NCBI GenBank assembly: GCA_016110215.1
Contig: JADWQD010000010.1
Location: 1,550,001-1,614,000, forward strand
Direction: 5' to 3'
DNA length: 64,000 nucleotides
From: Capronia americana
Taxonomy: Eukaryota > Ascomycota > Eurotiomycetes > Chaetothyriales > Herpotrichiellaceae
The notes beneath the pieces are model-generated. The model worked only from the letters and a program-made list of their open reading frames with translations, was not told the DNA's origin and searched no databases. Shown one piece after another: positions 41,830 through 53,659 of this stretch (within the stretch, counting starts at the first letter, position 1; each line of letters begins with the position of its first letter). The translations under genes were made by a program, and so were the position numbers.

Positions 41830-44217
41830 CTACAATTCGCCGTGCTTGATGGTCCCGGCGGCCCCCGCGGCAGCCAAATCAGGCATCCGCATAATCACGA
41901 CGACGAGGCTCGTCCAACCCGTGAAGTGCTGCGTGCGCTGCCCCTGGCCGGTCTCGGGATTATATTGCTCCCACGCGAAGCCTGTCCGGGCCCACTCATT
42001 GAAGACGTTCTCGACGAGGTTCTTGCGCAGGTCCGCATATATCGCCGTGGCTTGGGCCTTGACTTTCGCGGGCGCGTGCGGGGCCGTCGCGGTCGAGAGC
42101 AGGGCCTTTAGGATCAGGTAGTTCATGTTCACCCAGATGGGGCTGCGCCAGTAGTTCTCGTCCGTGGCGTAGAAGGGAGAGGATTTGGAGAGCGAGCGGA
42201 TCCCGTAGGGGGACCACAGTTCCTGGTCGTCGGAGATCAGGTCGAGAATGTGAGGCAGGTTTTTGTGGTCCGGGGGTAAGAGGCCCGTCATGAATGGGAA
42301 GATGGAGATGTAGCCCTTGTGGCACACGTGGATCGAGTCTTCGTAGTCGTCGATCGTGGCGTCGCAGTAGCATTTGTGCTCGCTGGACCAGTGCAGGTCG
42401 TCGATGTTGCGGAGCAGCGCTTTGTGCTGGGTGGTGAAGTCGGGGATATCGTCCGTCTCGTCGAGCAGGGTGGACAGGTGTAGGAGCGTGCGCGACATCA
42501 TGCCCACCCAGGAGATCAGGTCTGTGTGCAGTTCGCCGGGATGGGGCGGCTGGGGACGTGGGTAGTCGTCCAGGCCGGAGGTGAGGATGTGTTGCGGCGT
42601 GCGTCCTCGCCAGCGGTACGCCTCTTTGGTGGAGAAGGCTTCACGGTCGTAGGACTTGATGTCGCCGTGCTGGGTGCGCCGGAACCAGTAGTACTGGCGC
42701 TTGAGCAAGGGGTAAAGGTGTTGAAGTTCGGACAGGATCCGGTCTTTAGACGACGCGTACACCGGGTCGGAGAATTTGTCCATCAGAGTATCAACGATGA
42801 GGAAGAGTGTCGGTGGGTTGGCATAGTGAGGATACTGGACCTGGAACTCCGCGGGAACTTTGCTACGTGCTTCAGCGCCGAGGATCTGCTCGCGGGCAAT
42901 CCAGCCATCCTGGTCCATCAGGTTGAACCAAGACTTGACGATATCCATGGTGACGTCGAGATCCCACTCTGCAATGGGTATCAGGTGGAAGCCTTCATCC
43001 CACAAGAAGCCGCGCGGGAAGAACGGTCTGGACGGGACGCTGGTGAAGAGCTCGACAGGGGGATCCTTGACGATTTCGGCACGAGCCCTCGCCGCGGCGG
43101 TTTCTTCCCAGAAGCCTTCGTTGTCCTCGTCGTATTCCGGAGCGTAAGACCTATCGACGAGCGAATCGCCGTAGAAGTACCCGATGCCGCCAAACAGGTT
43201 CGAGAACATGGATTCCGAGAAGTCGGTGTAGACAGATTTGGTAAATGGCGCGAGTGGCTTGAAGACCTCCTTGAACTTGGTCTTGAAGCTCTTCGACGTG
43301 TCTGCAATCGCCTCGGTCAAAGTCTCGGAGGTCACTGAGGGTCCTGATGCGGAGTTGAACAGAATATCCGTCTCAAAGCCGCCAACGAATATCCGCTGGA
43401 CCATGTGGAAATTTCCGGCCTGGGGATCGTGCCTGATGGCAAAGGCATGCCAAGGAGGGGGCATGTTCTCCTGTCCGTATTGCTGCACGAGGGCCTCGAT
43501 CTCGCCTTTCATGCTTGCAAAGACGATGTTTTTGGCCTGCCAGATCGCGTCGGGCGGCACCTGTACGCTGCTCAGGACCGGCTTGTCCAGCGGCTTGAAA
43601 TCCCAAGATGGATGTGTCTTGTACGGCAGGAGATTCTCTGAAGGGTCGCCAAAGTAGAGGTCGAACGACCCCAAGTCACCGGTCTCGCCATGTAGGGTCA
43701 CCGTGTCCGCTTCTTCGTCTGTCTCCTTGAAACCCAGCTCCCCGAGCCCTTCCATGCCGGCATAGAAGATCAACGTGGTGACCAGATTCGCGGGCGCATC
43801 TTCCCGCGGGGTGCCCTTTATTCTGGCAGCCCAGCTCCCGCCGTGTTGTCCGCCTGGCACCTTGACGAAGTCAATCGTCAGATCAATCTTGTTCTCCGTG
43901 TCGCGTATCACTTGTCGTCCGCCGTTCCGCGCATCATACTCTTCCCAGCCGTATCCCGCCATGCCCTCATGTTGTTCGCAAGTATGTCGGAAAGTGTGCT
44001 GCGCAGAGGCATAGTTGTCGGTGTTGGCCCACAGCAGGCCCGTCAGGAGGCTGTTCGGGAGCCGCGGCCGGACGCCAAAGTAGAGATTCGGTCGGTATGG
44101 ACCCCATAATAAGGTGTCGTTCGAAGCGTTGGTCGGAGGTAGACTGAGCAGGAGAAGAGTCGCAATGCAGAACAGGAAGCTCCGCAGAGCCACAACACCC
44201 CTCGAACAGCTCAACAT
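41830..44217 (-). CDS. cwh41: ER mannosyl-oligosaccharide glucosidase I (GH63)
   Basis: Single exon, 795 residues. A short N-terminal hydrophobic stretch (about residues 11-26, SFLFCIATLLLLSL) serves as signal or anchor. The N-domain begins with LLWGPYRPNLYFGVRPR, typical of Cwh41/MOGS. The (alpha/alpha)6 catalytic domain carries FFPRGFLWDEGFHL at about residue 397 and PIWVNMNYLILKAL near the end, both GH63 signatures. The enzyme removes the outermost alpha-1,2 glucose from Glc3Man9GlcNAc2 in the ER lumen, the first trimming step of N-glycans. It is transcribed in the same direction as the Gcn2 gene, whose stop is 322 bp upstream of its ATG. Confidence 0.93.
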   Translation of the reverse strand: MLSCSRGVVALRSFLFCIATLLLLSLPPTNASNDTLLWGPYRPNLYFGVRPRLPNSLLTGLLWANTDNYASAQHTFRHTCEQHEGMAGYGWEEYDARNGGRQVIRDTENKIDLTIDFVKVPGGQHGGSWAARIKGTPREDAPANLVTTLIFYAGMEGLGELGFKETDEEADTVTLHGETGDLGSFDLYFGDPSENLLPYKTHPSWDFKPLDKPVLSSVQVPPDAIWQAKNIVFASMKGEIEALVQQYGQENMPPPWHAFAIRHDPQAGNFHMVQRIFVGGFETDILFNSASGPSVTSETLTEAIADTSKSFKTKFKEVFKPLAPFTKSVYTDFSESMFSNLFGGIGYFYGDSLVDRSYAPEYDEDNEGFWEETAAARARAEIVKDPPVELFTSVPSRPFFPRGFLWDEGFHLIPIAEWDLDVTMDIVKSWFNLMDQDGWIAREQILGAEARSKVPAEFQVQYPHYANPPTLFLIVDTLMDKFSDPVYASSKDRILSELQHLYPLLKRQYYWFRRTQHGDIKSYDREAFSTKEAYRWRGRTPQHILTSGLDDYPRPQPPHPGELHTDLISWVGMMSRTLLHLSTLLDETDDIPDFTTQHKALLRNIDDLHWSSEHKCYCDATIDDYEDSIHVCHKGYISIFPFMTGLLPPDHKNLPHILDLISDDQELWSPYGIRSLSKSSPFYATDENYWRSPIWVNMNYLILKALLSTATAPHAPAKVKAQATAIYADLRKNLVENVFNEWARTGFAWEQYNPETGQGQRTQHFTGWTSLVVVIMRMPDLAAAGAAGTIKHGEL

Positions 44218-44538
44218 CCTGTCTTACTGCGACTACCAGAGTCGCACGTCAACTCGCCATTTGGTATTGTTCTTGGACACTCATGTCGGAGGACATGTGG
44301 CCTCGAGGGAGTGGCGCGAGGCACGATACACTTCACCGTACCAGCGTGACCGACCGAAGGACCCACCGCCGCACGATGGACTACGACAGACTATGATAGA
44401 CCACGATGAGCGCTTGGGTAATAGGAGCACGCTACGAACAGCGGTGGACGCATCACTGGGGCGAATGATGCGAGGCAAGTCATCAACATGGGTATCATTC
44501 ATTCAGAACAAAGAAAGAAAAACCACCTCTACCACCAC
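44218..44538. other. Promoter of glucosidase I
   Basis: A 321-bp spacer between two genes on the minus strand; no other feature is seen. Confidence 0.5.
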
Positions 44539-47500
44539 TCATCTCCCCTTGGCCATCTTGAGGCGCAAAAAGCCCGCCAAGTCCGCCGTCTTCACCTCGT
44601 CTTCTGAGCGGGAAGGCCCCCGGACCTTCAACGTCCTCTCCCCAAGGGCCCCTCCCCTTACGATCACCAGCCAGTATCCCCCGGCGTTCTGGCTGCCGTA
44701 AGCCCTCTCCAACTCCTCCACCGACCGAACCTCCTCTGACAACTCGGCATTCAGGCCGCCACCCCACAACAACGACAACACCTCCAGGCACGAGCTCTTC
44801 AACGCGTTGGAGTCGAAGCTCGTGACCAAGATTTCGCCCCTCCTGGTCAGGAGCTTCGACTCCGCGGCAGAGGCCGTCGTCTTAGACGACTTGTGAACCG
44901 AGGAGGGGCCACGAAGGTAGCCGATGAGGTCGAGGATGTTGAGGCGGAAGCCCGCCGCACGAACGCTGCCTCTATCAGACTTGGTCTGATACTCCTGGAC
45001 CAAGGCGTCGTACCGGCCGCCTACGGCCAGCACCTTCCTACTGCCGCTTTCGGCGCATTGGAAGAGGAGCGAACCCCGGTAGAGATACTCGGAGTTGTTG
45101 CTGAGTGGCGCGATGAGGATCTGCGCCTGGACCCCCATTCGCTGGAGGTACTCGGCGACCTCCTCGAGGCGCCCCAATAGCGGCAACGCCTTGCTGAGGT
45201 AGTCGGAGTTGCCAAAGAGCTTTGACAGCTTGGCGCGCACCTGTTTCAGGTCGCCCTCGAGGTTGAACCGCTTCAGATCCGCCACAGTGGTCTCCGGCAC
45301 GTTGTTCGCCGGACTGCGGAGTTCTTCGCGCGTCTTAGACCAGGCTTGTCCCTGGGTGTTGAGATGCGACAGTGCTTGCTTCACGTTGGCGGCCTCCAAG
45401 GGCTTCACTCGGCAGAAGTCGAGGACCAGATCCAACAAATCGGCATGATTGAGGATTATGGTCCATTTGTGTGTCGCCAGAGCGGGAAATCCGGTAAGAA
45501 CTTCGTCGAGGACTTTGATCACCTCTGCCTCCTTCAAAGCCAGGTCCTTTGCGCTTTCGGAGATGAAGTCAAAATCGACTTCAGGAAATTGTTTAGGCTG
45601 CGAGCCTGCGACGGTGGCACGATACACGGAACCGAAGCAATAGGTCTTGCCATAAGAGGGGCTTGTCTGTCCTAGGGTACGTGCGAATGGCAGCGTGAGA
45701 TCGTACGGCAGCTGGACGACCAGCCCGGAGGAATCGAGAAATGTTGCAGCATTACGGTAGAAGTCAGTTTTGGGGATGATAGCCTGGCGACCGACTTCAG
45801 CGGCACCATGTCGGCGGAAGATGGCTTTAAGCTGGTCGCAAGTGGACATCCAATACATCAAGTCGGCAGAAGGGTTTGCGGTTCCTGACTTGTCTTCCCA
45901 GGCCAGGCTTGAAACAGGGTTGTTGGGATTGGCAAAGAGTCTGTGGATGAGCGCCTGATACTCCTTAGGGTTGTCTGTCGCCATCCGCTCAATGTAACGC
46001 TGGAACTTTTCGTCTTCCAGGGGCTCCGGTACTACGCCGCTCTTTAGCAGTTTGTCAGCTGTTGGTCTCCGAGTCTGGTCCGGGTCGATGAGTTGTAAGA
46101 TGATGTCTCCTTGTTGCTGCAATCGCTCTTCTTTGAAGGCTTCAGGAAGCTCTGGTGGGTTGGACTGCAATGCTTCCATCAACCAATGCCGTCTCTCACT
46201 ACCAGTGTTCAGAGGAAAACACATCTCGAAGAATGTAACGCCAAGAGAGTACATATCTGCTCGAGAATCATAGCTGCTATTTGCTTTCGCTAGCTCAGGT
46301 GGCATATAACCCAGCGTGCCGATCTCGTAAGATGCTCTGGTTGTTGTCATGGCAGGTTGCTGGTGACCCTGCCTTGTGGTAGCTTGTCCGTAGCCAGCAA
46401 GTCCGAAGTCGCCAATCTTGGGTACGTCGTGGGCGTCAAGAAAGATATTCTCCGGCTTGAGATCCCTATGCACCACTCCGTTACTGTGGATGTAAGCAAG
46501 TCCTTCGAGGATGCGCCGAAACAATCGCCAGCCAGCTTCCACATCTTTAGGTAAACCTGCCGCGATCCGAGTGCGGAGAGTTTGGCCTTCGCAGAGTTCC
46601 ATCTGAATATAGAGCATGGACCGCTCATCCTGTTGTATCATACGCGATTTTTCCGGGATGAAAGACACGGACTTGACTGGAGAATCCTGGCTGACGAAAG
46701 GGTTGTCGTCACTAGCGAACTGCACCTCTGGCTCCGGTGCGTTGCTTCGCTCAAAAGGGTCTGTCCCTTCTTCGGTATCCTCCCTTCCTGGCTCGGGATC
46801 ACTCTCAAAGGGATCGTCATCGTAGCCGTCCTGCTCATTGATTGAAGGCGGGTCCTGATACGCGAACATCCCACCACCGTCATCGGAGTCGCTGTATTCT
46901 GCTCCTTGGTTGGCGTAAACAGAAGGCTCCATGAAATCATGACCAACACTGACCGGGCCGGTGTGTGCGATGGATCTGTGAATCGGCCGTTGGTGGACTT
47001 CCTCGGCCAGGTCATTGTGCTCGCTCTCGTACCACGCATTGTAGTATCTCACAATATTAGGATGATTGAGTTTCGCCAGCAGTGCCACTTCTCGGAGAAT
47101 GTCTTCCAGGTCCTTGACTGACTTGTTCTTGATCTGCTTGATGGCGTAAAACTGGCCGTCCAGCTTGTTTCGAGCCATGACCACTTTGCCGTAGCCGCCT
47201 TTGCCAAGCACGGCGGCCTCTTCCCAGTCCTTGCGATATCTGGAATCGTCGAGTTTGTCGCTGGGCCGCCTCGCACGGCCAGGCGTGAGTGGCAGAACCT
47301 GAGAGCGGCTTCGGAAGAGCTTGTCGTCTTCTTCGAAAAAGAACTTTTTGCTTCTAAGTTGAAAGGCGGAGGGGCGACGATTGGCGTTTGACCGAAACAT
47401 CTCCTCTAGTAGTCCCTCAACGCTCGTGGCAAAGTCGACCTCCTCGAGAGCGTCCATGGGCGAGGTGAACTTGTCTTTGACGGCCTTGCCCAACGCCATT

Positions 47501-49011
47501 TGCATCACAATCACGCCAAGCTCCCAGATACAAGTCTTGCTGGTTCGTACTGGCTCCGTGAAGTTGAGCTCGGGCGCCAGCCAAAGAGGAGGCTCATCAG
47601 TCTTGTTCTGGGAGTTGTCGCGAGCTGCTTGTACCAGGTCTCGAAGCTGCGTCCCATAACCGTCGGAGAGCTTGACTGTCACTCCCCGTCTCGGGGACAT
47701 GAAGAGCATAACATTGCCCGCATGTACAGCTGGGTGGATATAGCCATGTTTGTCGAAGAAGACGAGGGCATCGATGAGCTCCCTTGTCCAAGCGCGCAGC
47801 TTAGCTGGACTGAGCGGGCCAGATATGTCCAGTAATTGGTCGAGTGAACCTTTATCCGCGTACTCGGAAAGGATCGAAAGAGTCCATCGACCTGCTCCAT
47901 CATCTAAAGTCACATGGTCAATCTTGTAGTTGATAAGGTCGACGACATTGTCATCATGGTTGTTTTTGGAAAACTCGAGGTCTACTTCAACTGTTTCCAT
48001 GCACTTCTGCATATGGAGTTTCGACGCGGCGGTTTCGGCAAGATAAATGTCCTTGAGGAGGAGTTGCGGAGCTTGAACTTTTGCCGCATCCACTCGGGGC
48101 GAGACGATGGTGATCTTCTTGTCCTTGCGGTTGAAGATGACATTTCTTCCTGACACAGCCTTGAATCTGAACGGCGTCCCAGTGGCCGTGTCTTTGCTGA
48201 TCATGGTCTGGTCGAAGCGGATGATTTCTTCCGGTGCATCGTGGAGTTCCGGGCCTTCTTCGCTGGTGGTTGAACGAGACAGGTTCGTTTTCTGACGACG
48301 CTGGTATTCGCTTTCGACTTTCGAATAGAGCTGCTGCTCGTTCTGTTCGGCCTCTTCTTCCTGTTTACGACGGGCGTATTCTTCCCTTTCCTGGAGTTGC
48401 TTCCGGGCTAGTGCTTCTCTGCGAGCGCGCTCTTCTTCGAGGCTGAACTCTGCCCTCTTGGCGTCCTTATCTGCGCTCTTCTGATCGAGGAAGTCCATGA
48501 TGGCGGTGTTAATTTCGTGGACGACCTCGCTTCCTTGGTGCTGTTTCGGGTAGGTTGCGACAATGTGTTCCACACGTTTTCTGATTTCAGCGTCCTTTGG
48601 CTGAATGTCGACGATGTCGATCTTTGGGAACACTTTCGGATAGTTACATGGGAATTCGAAGATGAGTTTGACGAAGTAGTCACGATCTTCAAGTGGTCCA
48701 ACGCGAACTTGAAAGGCTAAATTTTCTTGAGTCTGTTGCCGGGTCAGAACATGCTGGAAATAACTACGGCGGCGTCAACCTCTCACCTTCCAGGCATCCT
48801 TCCTTCCGCGGATCCGCTCAAACTCGTCAGGATAGATGGCCCTTGTAGTCAGGAACTCGTTGCGCTGGACTTCGGGATAGCCGGCAATTTCCTCCTCGAA
48901 ATTGCGGTGGGACTGTCCAAACGAAGGCGGAGCTTCAAGAAGGGGTTCTGGTAAAGGTGCGAAAGGCTGAGGGTGCGGTTGAGGATTCTTTGCCTTCTTT
49001 TTGGCTGGCAT
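44539..49011 (-). CDS. gcn2: eIF2-alpha kinase Gcn2/CpcC
   Basis: Exons 49011-48787 and 48732-44539 give 1472 residues. The acceptor CAACAG|ACT is chosen because it restores the RWD segment GRKDAWKTQENLAFQVRV in frame. Domain order: RWD (about 35-155, binds Gcn1), charged linker, pseudokinase (about 240-530), eIF2-alpha kinase (about 575-940; GKGGYGKVV, AIKQIKNKS, HRDLKPENIFLD, DFGLAGYG) with a long acidic insert (about 640-730), HisRS-like domain (about 980-1330; LPYDLTLPFAR), and C-terminal ribosome-binding domain. It senses uncharged tRNA and phosphorylates eIF2-alpha during amino-acid starvation. The gene is divergent from the DRG1-type GTPase, whose yeast homologue also works with translating ribosomes. 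Confidence 0.93.
48733..48786 (-). other. Intron of gcn2
   Basis: 54 bp, AAG|GTGAGA donor, CTGAC branch-point word, CAACAG acceptor, phase 0. A second AG (TTTAG) 20 bp downstream would break the frame. Confidence 0.75.
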
Positions 49012-49483
49012 GATGGAAGATTCACCTCAGGCCCCAGCAGGGACCTGGACACCAGCGCCGCGCTCTGTGATTCTGCCGTAGGTCTTGGCACGTGACGCCT
49101 TTGGAGCGTCTGCCCAGGTAGCCGCAGCGATGCTGCAACCACCTAATTCATGAATTTTGTGCTCCTCATTTTGGTTGTCGAGTGCATGTCGTGGTTGTCG
49201 TGAGGAAGAGACAGGAAAAGGATGAAAGAACAACGAGTCAACGACCAGCGAGGCTGAGACTGCCAAGAACGACCGGAACGGAAATATTTTTATGCGAACG
49301 GTGGATCTCAACCTTCAACCTTGATGTGGCTGATCGCTGCTCCGGCTATCGCTCACCAAAGGGAAGAGACGATCCTTCTGGTCGTTGAAACGTCGCAGAG
49401 ACTGTATCTCTGTCCCACATCAACTTCACCCGTCTAGTTCAGGAGAAGGTGCTGGACGGCTTGTCCAGACTCCGACCTGCAAG
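49012..49483. other. Divergent promoter gcn2 / rbg1
   Basis: 472 bp between two start codons; no further feature is called. Confidence 0.5.
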
Positions 49484-51135
49484 ATGGTGAACATCACAGA
49501 GAAGATCAAAGAGTGAGATGCTCCATCTTGTGCAAGTCACCTCTTGGAGACTGACGAGCCGGCTCAGGATCGAGGCCGAGATGGCCCGGACTCAAAGTGC
49601 GTCTCTGCGGCCTATCATCAAAGGAGCGGTCGGTGCTAACGATCTGCAGAGAACAAAGCGACAGGTTCGTGCTGGAGACTCATATTGCACTGTGCAGACA
49701 GATTCTGATGGACCGACGTTGCAGAGTACCATCTTGGATTACTGAAAGGGTGAGTTTAACAATCTGGTGCTTGATACAGCCATGAGACAAAGGCAGGAGG
49801 AAAGAGGTGTGAAGAAAGAGGCCAAGGACCATGCATGTGCTCTCCTGGATTGCACGTGGATGGTTCCACAGAGAAGGCAGAGCGCTGGCTCGTCACCTTG
49901 GATGACTCCTCCTCCGCCTTCTAAAGGAAATGCGGACATCCCGCCCGCTACCCCAGGCCCTGGGGTTTGGCTTCGTTGTTGAGACCAAAAGAGCTAATGG
50001 CTGACTAGCAAACTCGCGCGGCTGCGCGCTCAACTTCTCGAGCCAGGTCCCGGTGCCGGCTCCGGGGGTGGCGCAGGGTTCGATGTCTCCAAGTCCGGAG
50101 ATGCTCGTATCGCCCTGGTCGGCTTTCCCTCGGTCGGCAAATCGACCTTCCTCTCGAAGATCACGAAGACCAAGTCCGAAGTGGCAGCATACTCGTTCAC
50201 CACCCTCACAGCCATCCCCGGAGTGCTTGAATACGGGGGCGCAGAGATTCAAATCCTTGATTTACCCGGAATCATCGAAGGCGCCTCGGAGGGAAAGGGC
50301 CGAGGACGACAAGTCATCAGTGCCGCCAAGGTACGCGTCTTTACTTTGCGTCGTGCGTTTTCTTAGGTGTCTCTTCCGGGACGGTTTCAATATCACATTG
50401 CATATATATTCTACGCCTCCCCCTAACTAACCAGCGTAGACCTCCGACCTAATCCTCATGGTCCTCGACGCCACGAAGCGTGCGGAACAACGTGCCCTGC
50501 TCGAAGCCGAACTCGAAGCGGTCGGCATCCGCCTCAACCGCGAGCCACCCAACATCTACCTCAAGGCCAAGAAAGCCGGGGGCATGAAAATCACGTTCCA
50601 GGCGCCGCCGAAGAACCTGGACGAGAAGATGGTGTACAACATCCTGCGCGACTACAAGATGTTGAACTGCGAGGTGTTGGTGCGCGACGAGAACGCCACG
50701 GTCGACGATTTCATCGACGTCATCATGAAGGATCACCGCAAGTACATCCGCTGCCTGTACGTGTATAACAAGATCGACAGCGTGAGCGTGGACTATCTCG
50801 ACGAGTTGGCCCGCGAGCCCAACACGGTCGTCATGTCCTGCGAGTTGGACCTGGGCGTGCAGGACGTGGTGGAGCGGTGTTGGCAGGAGCTGCGCCTCAT
50901 GCGCATCTACACGAAGAGGCAGGGCATCGATCCTGATTTCAACGAGGCGCTGATCGTCCGCAGCAATAGCTCGATCGAGGACGTGTGTGATCAGATCCAT
51001 CGCACCCTGAAGGAGACGTTCAAGTATGCGTTGGTGTGGGGTGCCAGTGCGAAACATATCCCGCAGAGGACTGGGTTGGGTCATATTGTCGCGGACGAGG
51101 ACGTGGTGCAGATCGTGAGTGCGTGGAAGGCTTGA
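49484..51135 (+). CDS. rbg1: DRG-family GTPase Rbg1/DRG1
   Basis: Six exons (49484-49512, 49568-49596, 49650-49664, 49725-49749, 50009-50330, 50440-51135) give 371 residues, as in yeast Rbg1. Four tiny exons (29, 29, 15 and 25 nt) encode MVNITEKIKEIEAEMARTQ, NKAT and EYHLGLLKG, exactly the conserved helical start of this family, which confirms the junctions. GTPase motifs: GFPSVGKST (about residue 73), LDLPGIIEGA, NKID; the C-terminal TGS domain follows. It works on ribosomes with a DFRP partner to help translation elongation. Intron 4 (49750-50008, 259 bp) is much longer than the other introns of this window. Confidence 0.93.
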
Positions 51136-51410
51136 GCTAGAGCTACGCACCAATGTACAGTGCTACATGGTGGCCTCGTCCCCTTCGCGAGCCGTGACTC
51201 TGCCAGGGCGACTGTTTTATACAGAATAGCACGAGGCTGGTACCGAGCGCCCCCATGCTTCATGACTAACGCAATGAGAGCCAATGGACCGTGAAGTGTA
51301 CCCAGTGACCGTGCCCATGACCTTTGCACGACGTGTCTGTTCTTCTGCTCAGCTATGCCCGTGCCCGCGTCATCTACACATTTCCATCCATAAAGTACTG
51401 TACACTGCGC

Positions 51411-52814
51411 TTATCTCAACACCCTCCTCGGATCCAACTTTCTCACATCGGCACTCCCCGCGCTCCCATCAAACACAAACTCACTCATCAACTTCCCCGT
51501 GCCCGGCCCATTCTGGATGCCCCAGCACGTATGCCCCGCCGCGATGAACACGCCGGGCGTATTTGTCCTCCCGACAAGCGGGCCCCCTCCCCTCTCCACC
51601 TGCGGGAGATAACACGCCTGCCTGACCAAGACTTGGCCATCGCGCAGCTCGTCGGAGAAACTGGCGCAATAGTCCACAATGTCCTGGCTGCGCGAGTCAT
51701 CGACCTCGACGTCGGCAGCCGAGCGAGGGAGGTCGACGAGGTGATCGCCCTCCCCGCACGCGTAGACCTCGTTGTTCGGCCGAGCGTAGATCTCGGGCGT
51801 GACGTGGCTGGCGCCCCGGGGACCACCGCCGGGCTTGAACTTCCTGGGCAGGGAGAGCGAGGTGAAGAGGCAGTACGCGGAGAGCGGTCGCGAGGGCCGT
51901 ATCGTCACGCTGTGTGCCCTTAGGGCCGAGATGGGCGTACCGGGCCAGACCGTCCGTGTCCACGGTCCAGCTGTGATGATCACGTCGGTGGCGTGTAGAA
52001 ACTTCGCCTCTCCATCATCGCGAGCTGGGCGAGAACTCGGAGCCGAGTCGGTACCAGTATTAGTATGAGTATAGTGCACCACATGCCCTGCGGCACCTGG
52101 TTCGATAGTGTCGACGCTGGCGCCGACAACGATTCTCGCGCCTTTCTCCTCGGCAAGCGCTGCCATTGACGTCGTGAACTGGTAGGGATGGACTTGCGCG
52201 GTGTCCTTTGGCGAGCCCATGCTCTCGTACGCGAGCGCGCATTCTTCCGCCACCCAGTCCAGGTCGTCCGGGAGGCCGGCCTTGCGCATATTGGCGTACG
52301 AGGCTTGACTTCTTTTCTGCAGACTCACACGCGAGAGGTCCGGATCCGGGTCCACGTTCCCGTCACTGGCCACGTCCGCGCGGTGAATGCCGCGGACGGC
52401 GCCTCCTCTCCCATCTACCTGCTCCGTGGCATCACCTGCACTTGCACTCGCTTCGCCGTCCACAACACCCCTCTGGGCGATCACGTTCTCTTTGCCCGTG
52501 AGTTGCCGGGCTTTCAACTCGATCTGACCTACTCCCACGCCTCTGTATCCCCATCTACGCGCCCCGTCGTGCTCCTTGGCGAGGTCGGCATGTAGCTTGA
52601 AACTCAGTGGCACGAGGGCTTGCGGGTACGCCCACAGAGCTAATAACCCGCCGGCTTTCCCTGACGCGCCGCTGGCAATCCCCGTGGCTTCGAGAAGATG
52701 GATGCTGTGCAGGTCTGGGTTGTACTTTGGGTGGCGGGTCAGGAAGTATGCGGTCGTGCAGCCGATGATGCCGCCGCCGACAATGACGATGCTTTTGCGG
52801 TCAGAGTCGGCCAT
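51411..52814 (-). CDS. FAD-dependent oxidoreductase, Tda3-like (DAO family)
   Basis: Single exon, 467 residues. SIVIVGGGIIGCTTAYFL (residues 8-25) is the FAD Rossmann motif and IHLLEATGIASGASGKAGGLLA is the following family block of DAO-type oxidoreductases. Near the C-terminus NTPGVFIAAGHTCWGIQNGPGTGKLMSE matches the conserved FAD-closing segment of the fungal Tda3 group, which acts in endosome-to-Golgi traffic in yeast. A polar stretch around residues 110-160 looks loosely conserved and might hide an in-frame intron, but no convincing signals were found. It is convergent with the Rbg1 gene. Confidence 0.85.
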   Translation of the reverse strand: MADSDRKSIVIVGGGIIGCTTAYFLTRHPKYNPDLHSIHLLEATGIASGASGKAGGLLALWAYPQALVPLSFKLHADLAKEHDGARRWGYRGVGVGQIELKARQLTGKENVIAQRGVVDGEASASAGDATEQVDGRGGAVRGIHRADVASDGNVDPDPDLSRVSLQKRSQASYANMRKAGLPDDLDWVAEECALAYESMGSPKDTAQVHPYQFTTSMAALAEEKGARIVVGASVDTIEPGAAGHVVHYTHTNTGTDSAPSSRPARDDGEAKFLHATDVIITAGPWTRTVWPGTPISALRAHSVTIRPSRPLSAYCLFTSLSLPRKFKPGGGPRGASHVTPEIYARPNNEVYACGEGDHLVDLPRSAADVEVDDSRSQDIVDYCASFSDELRDGQVLVRQACYLPQVERGGGPLVGRTNTPGVFIAAGHTCWGIQNGPGTGKLMSEFVFDGSAGSADVRKLDPRRVLR

Positions 52815-53659
52815 TGTTGCTGGGCTTCGATGAGTCCCGTGCCGAGATCACACTTACAAGTTCGCACGGATTGGCACTCCTCTTAATCAGCAGCGTGCTT
52901 CGTACTCCGGTAATCAAGCGTCGTCGCTTCTGAATCGATGAAAAAAGTCACAAAGGCGACAGAGTCAACTCTGCACCGATGACCTCATCGGCAGCGAGAC
53001 TCCGGCGAATCACATGTGTGGGAGACGACACCGACGACGAGCAGAGCATGCTGCAGATGGACTATTTTACATTGCCCCTCAAGCGCGGTGAGCAAAGTCA
53101 GAACTATGTACCGTGTGTTGCTTAGTTCGCGTCCTTGTCTTGCACGTAACAGATTACCTCCGCCTTCTCTAGCCCGGCTCGTCGACTTCGTGTTTCACAA
53201 ATGTCCCAAACTTACAAAGCCCCCCCTGGTTCACAGCTTGCAAAGAAAGCGATATTAAAAGCTTGGATGACGATCCCCCCTAGCTCCAATAACCAGAGTG
53301 GCGATGTCAAGTCTGTGTGCAAAGACTCCGAACAGAGAACTGCTCAAGACGCAAGAAAAAGACACCCAAAATCAGATTCGCCACGGGCTGGGACCTGCAA
53401 TTTGGTTACGGGATATTCTGTCCGCCCAACGCCGTGGCCCTGAATGAATCCTCTCACCAGCACTGCGGAGCGGGGCGACCCTTGGACCACCGGGTCCAGG
53501 ACGCTTCGCACCATCTGATCTGGAAATGCGGTGTCGGTGGGATATACCTCGATGTCAAAGCCGATGCTTCCGTTCAACCAGACGCCTGATGGGCGGCTTC
53601 GCGACAAAAGACAGATGATCTCTGCTGCAGCTCAAAAGTGTGTATTCGCCGTGTGAGAA
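52815..53659. other. Intergenic region with weak open frame
   Basis: An ATG near 52979 opens a frame of about 48 codons (MTSSAARLRRITCVGDDTDDEQS...) ending beyond a possible GTGAGC donor at about 53089. I find no continuation or family, so no gene is called. Confidence 0.4.

Noticed and set aside
52979..53608. Possible short gene starting MTSSAARLRR with a downstream exon
   Set aside because: A GTGAGC donor exists but no continuation with family similarity or consistent phase could be found.
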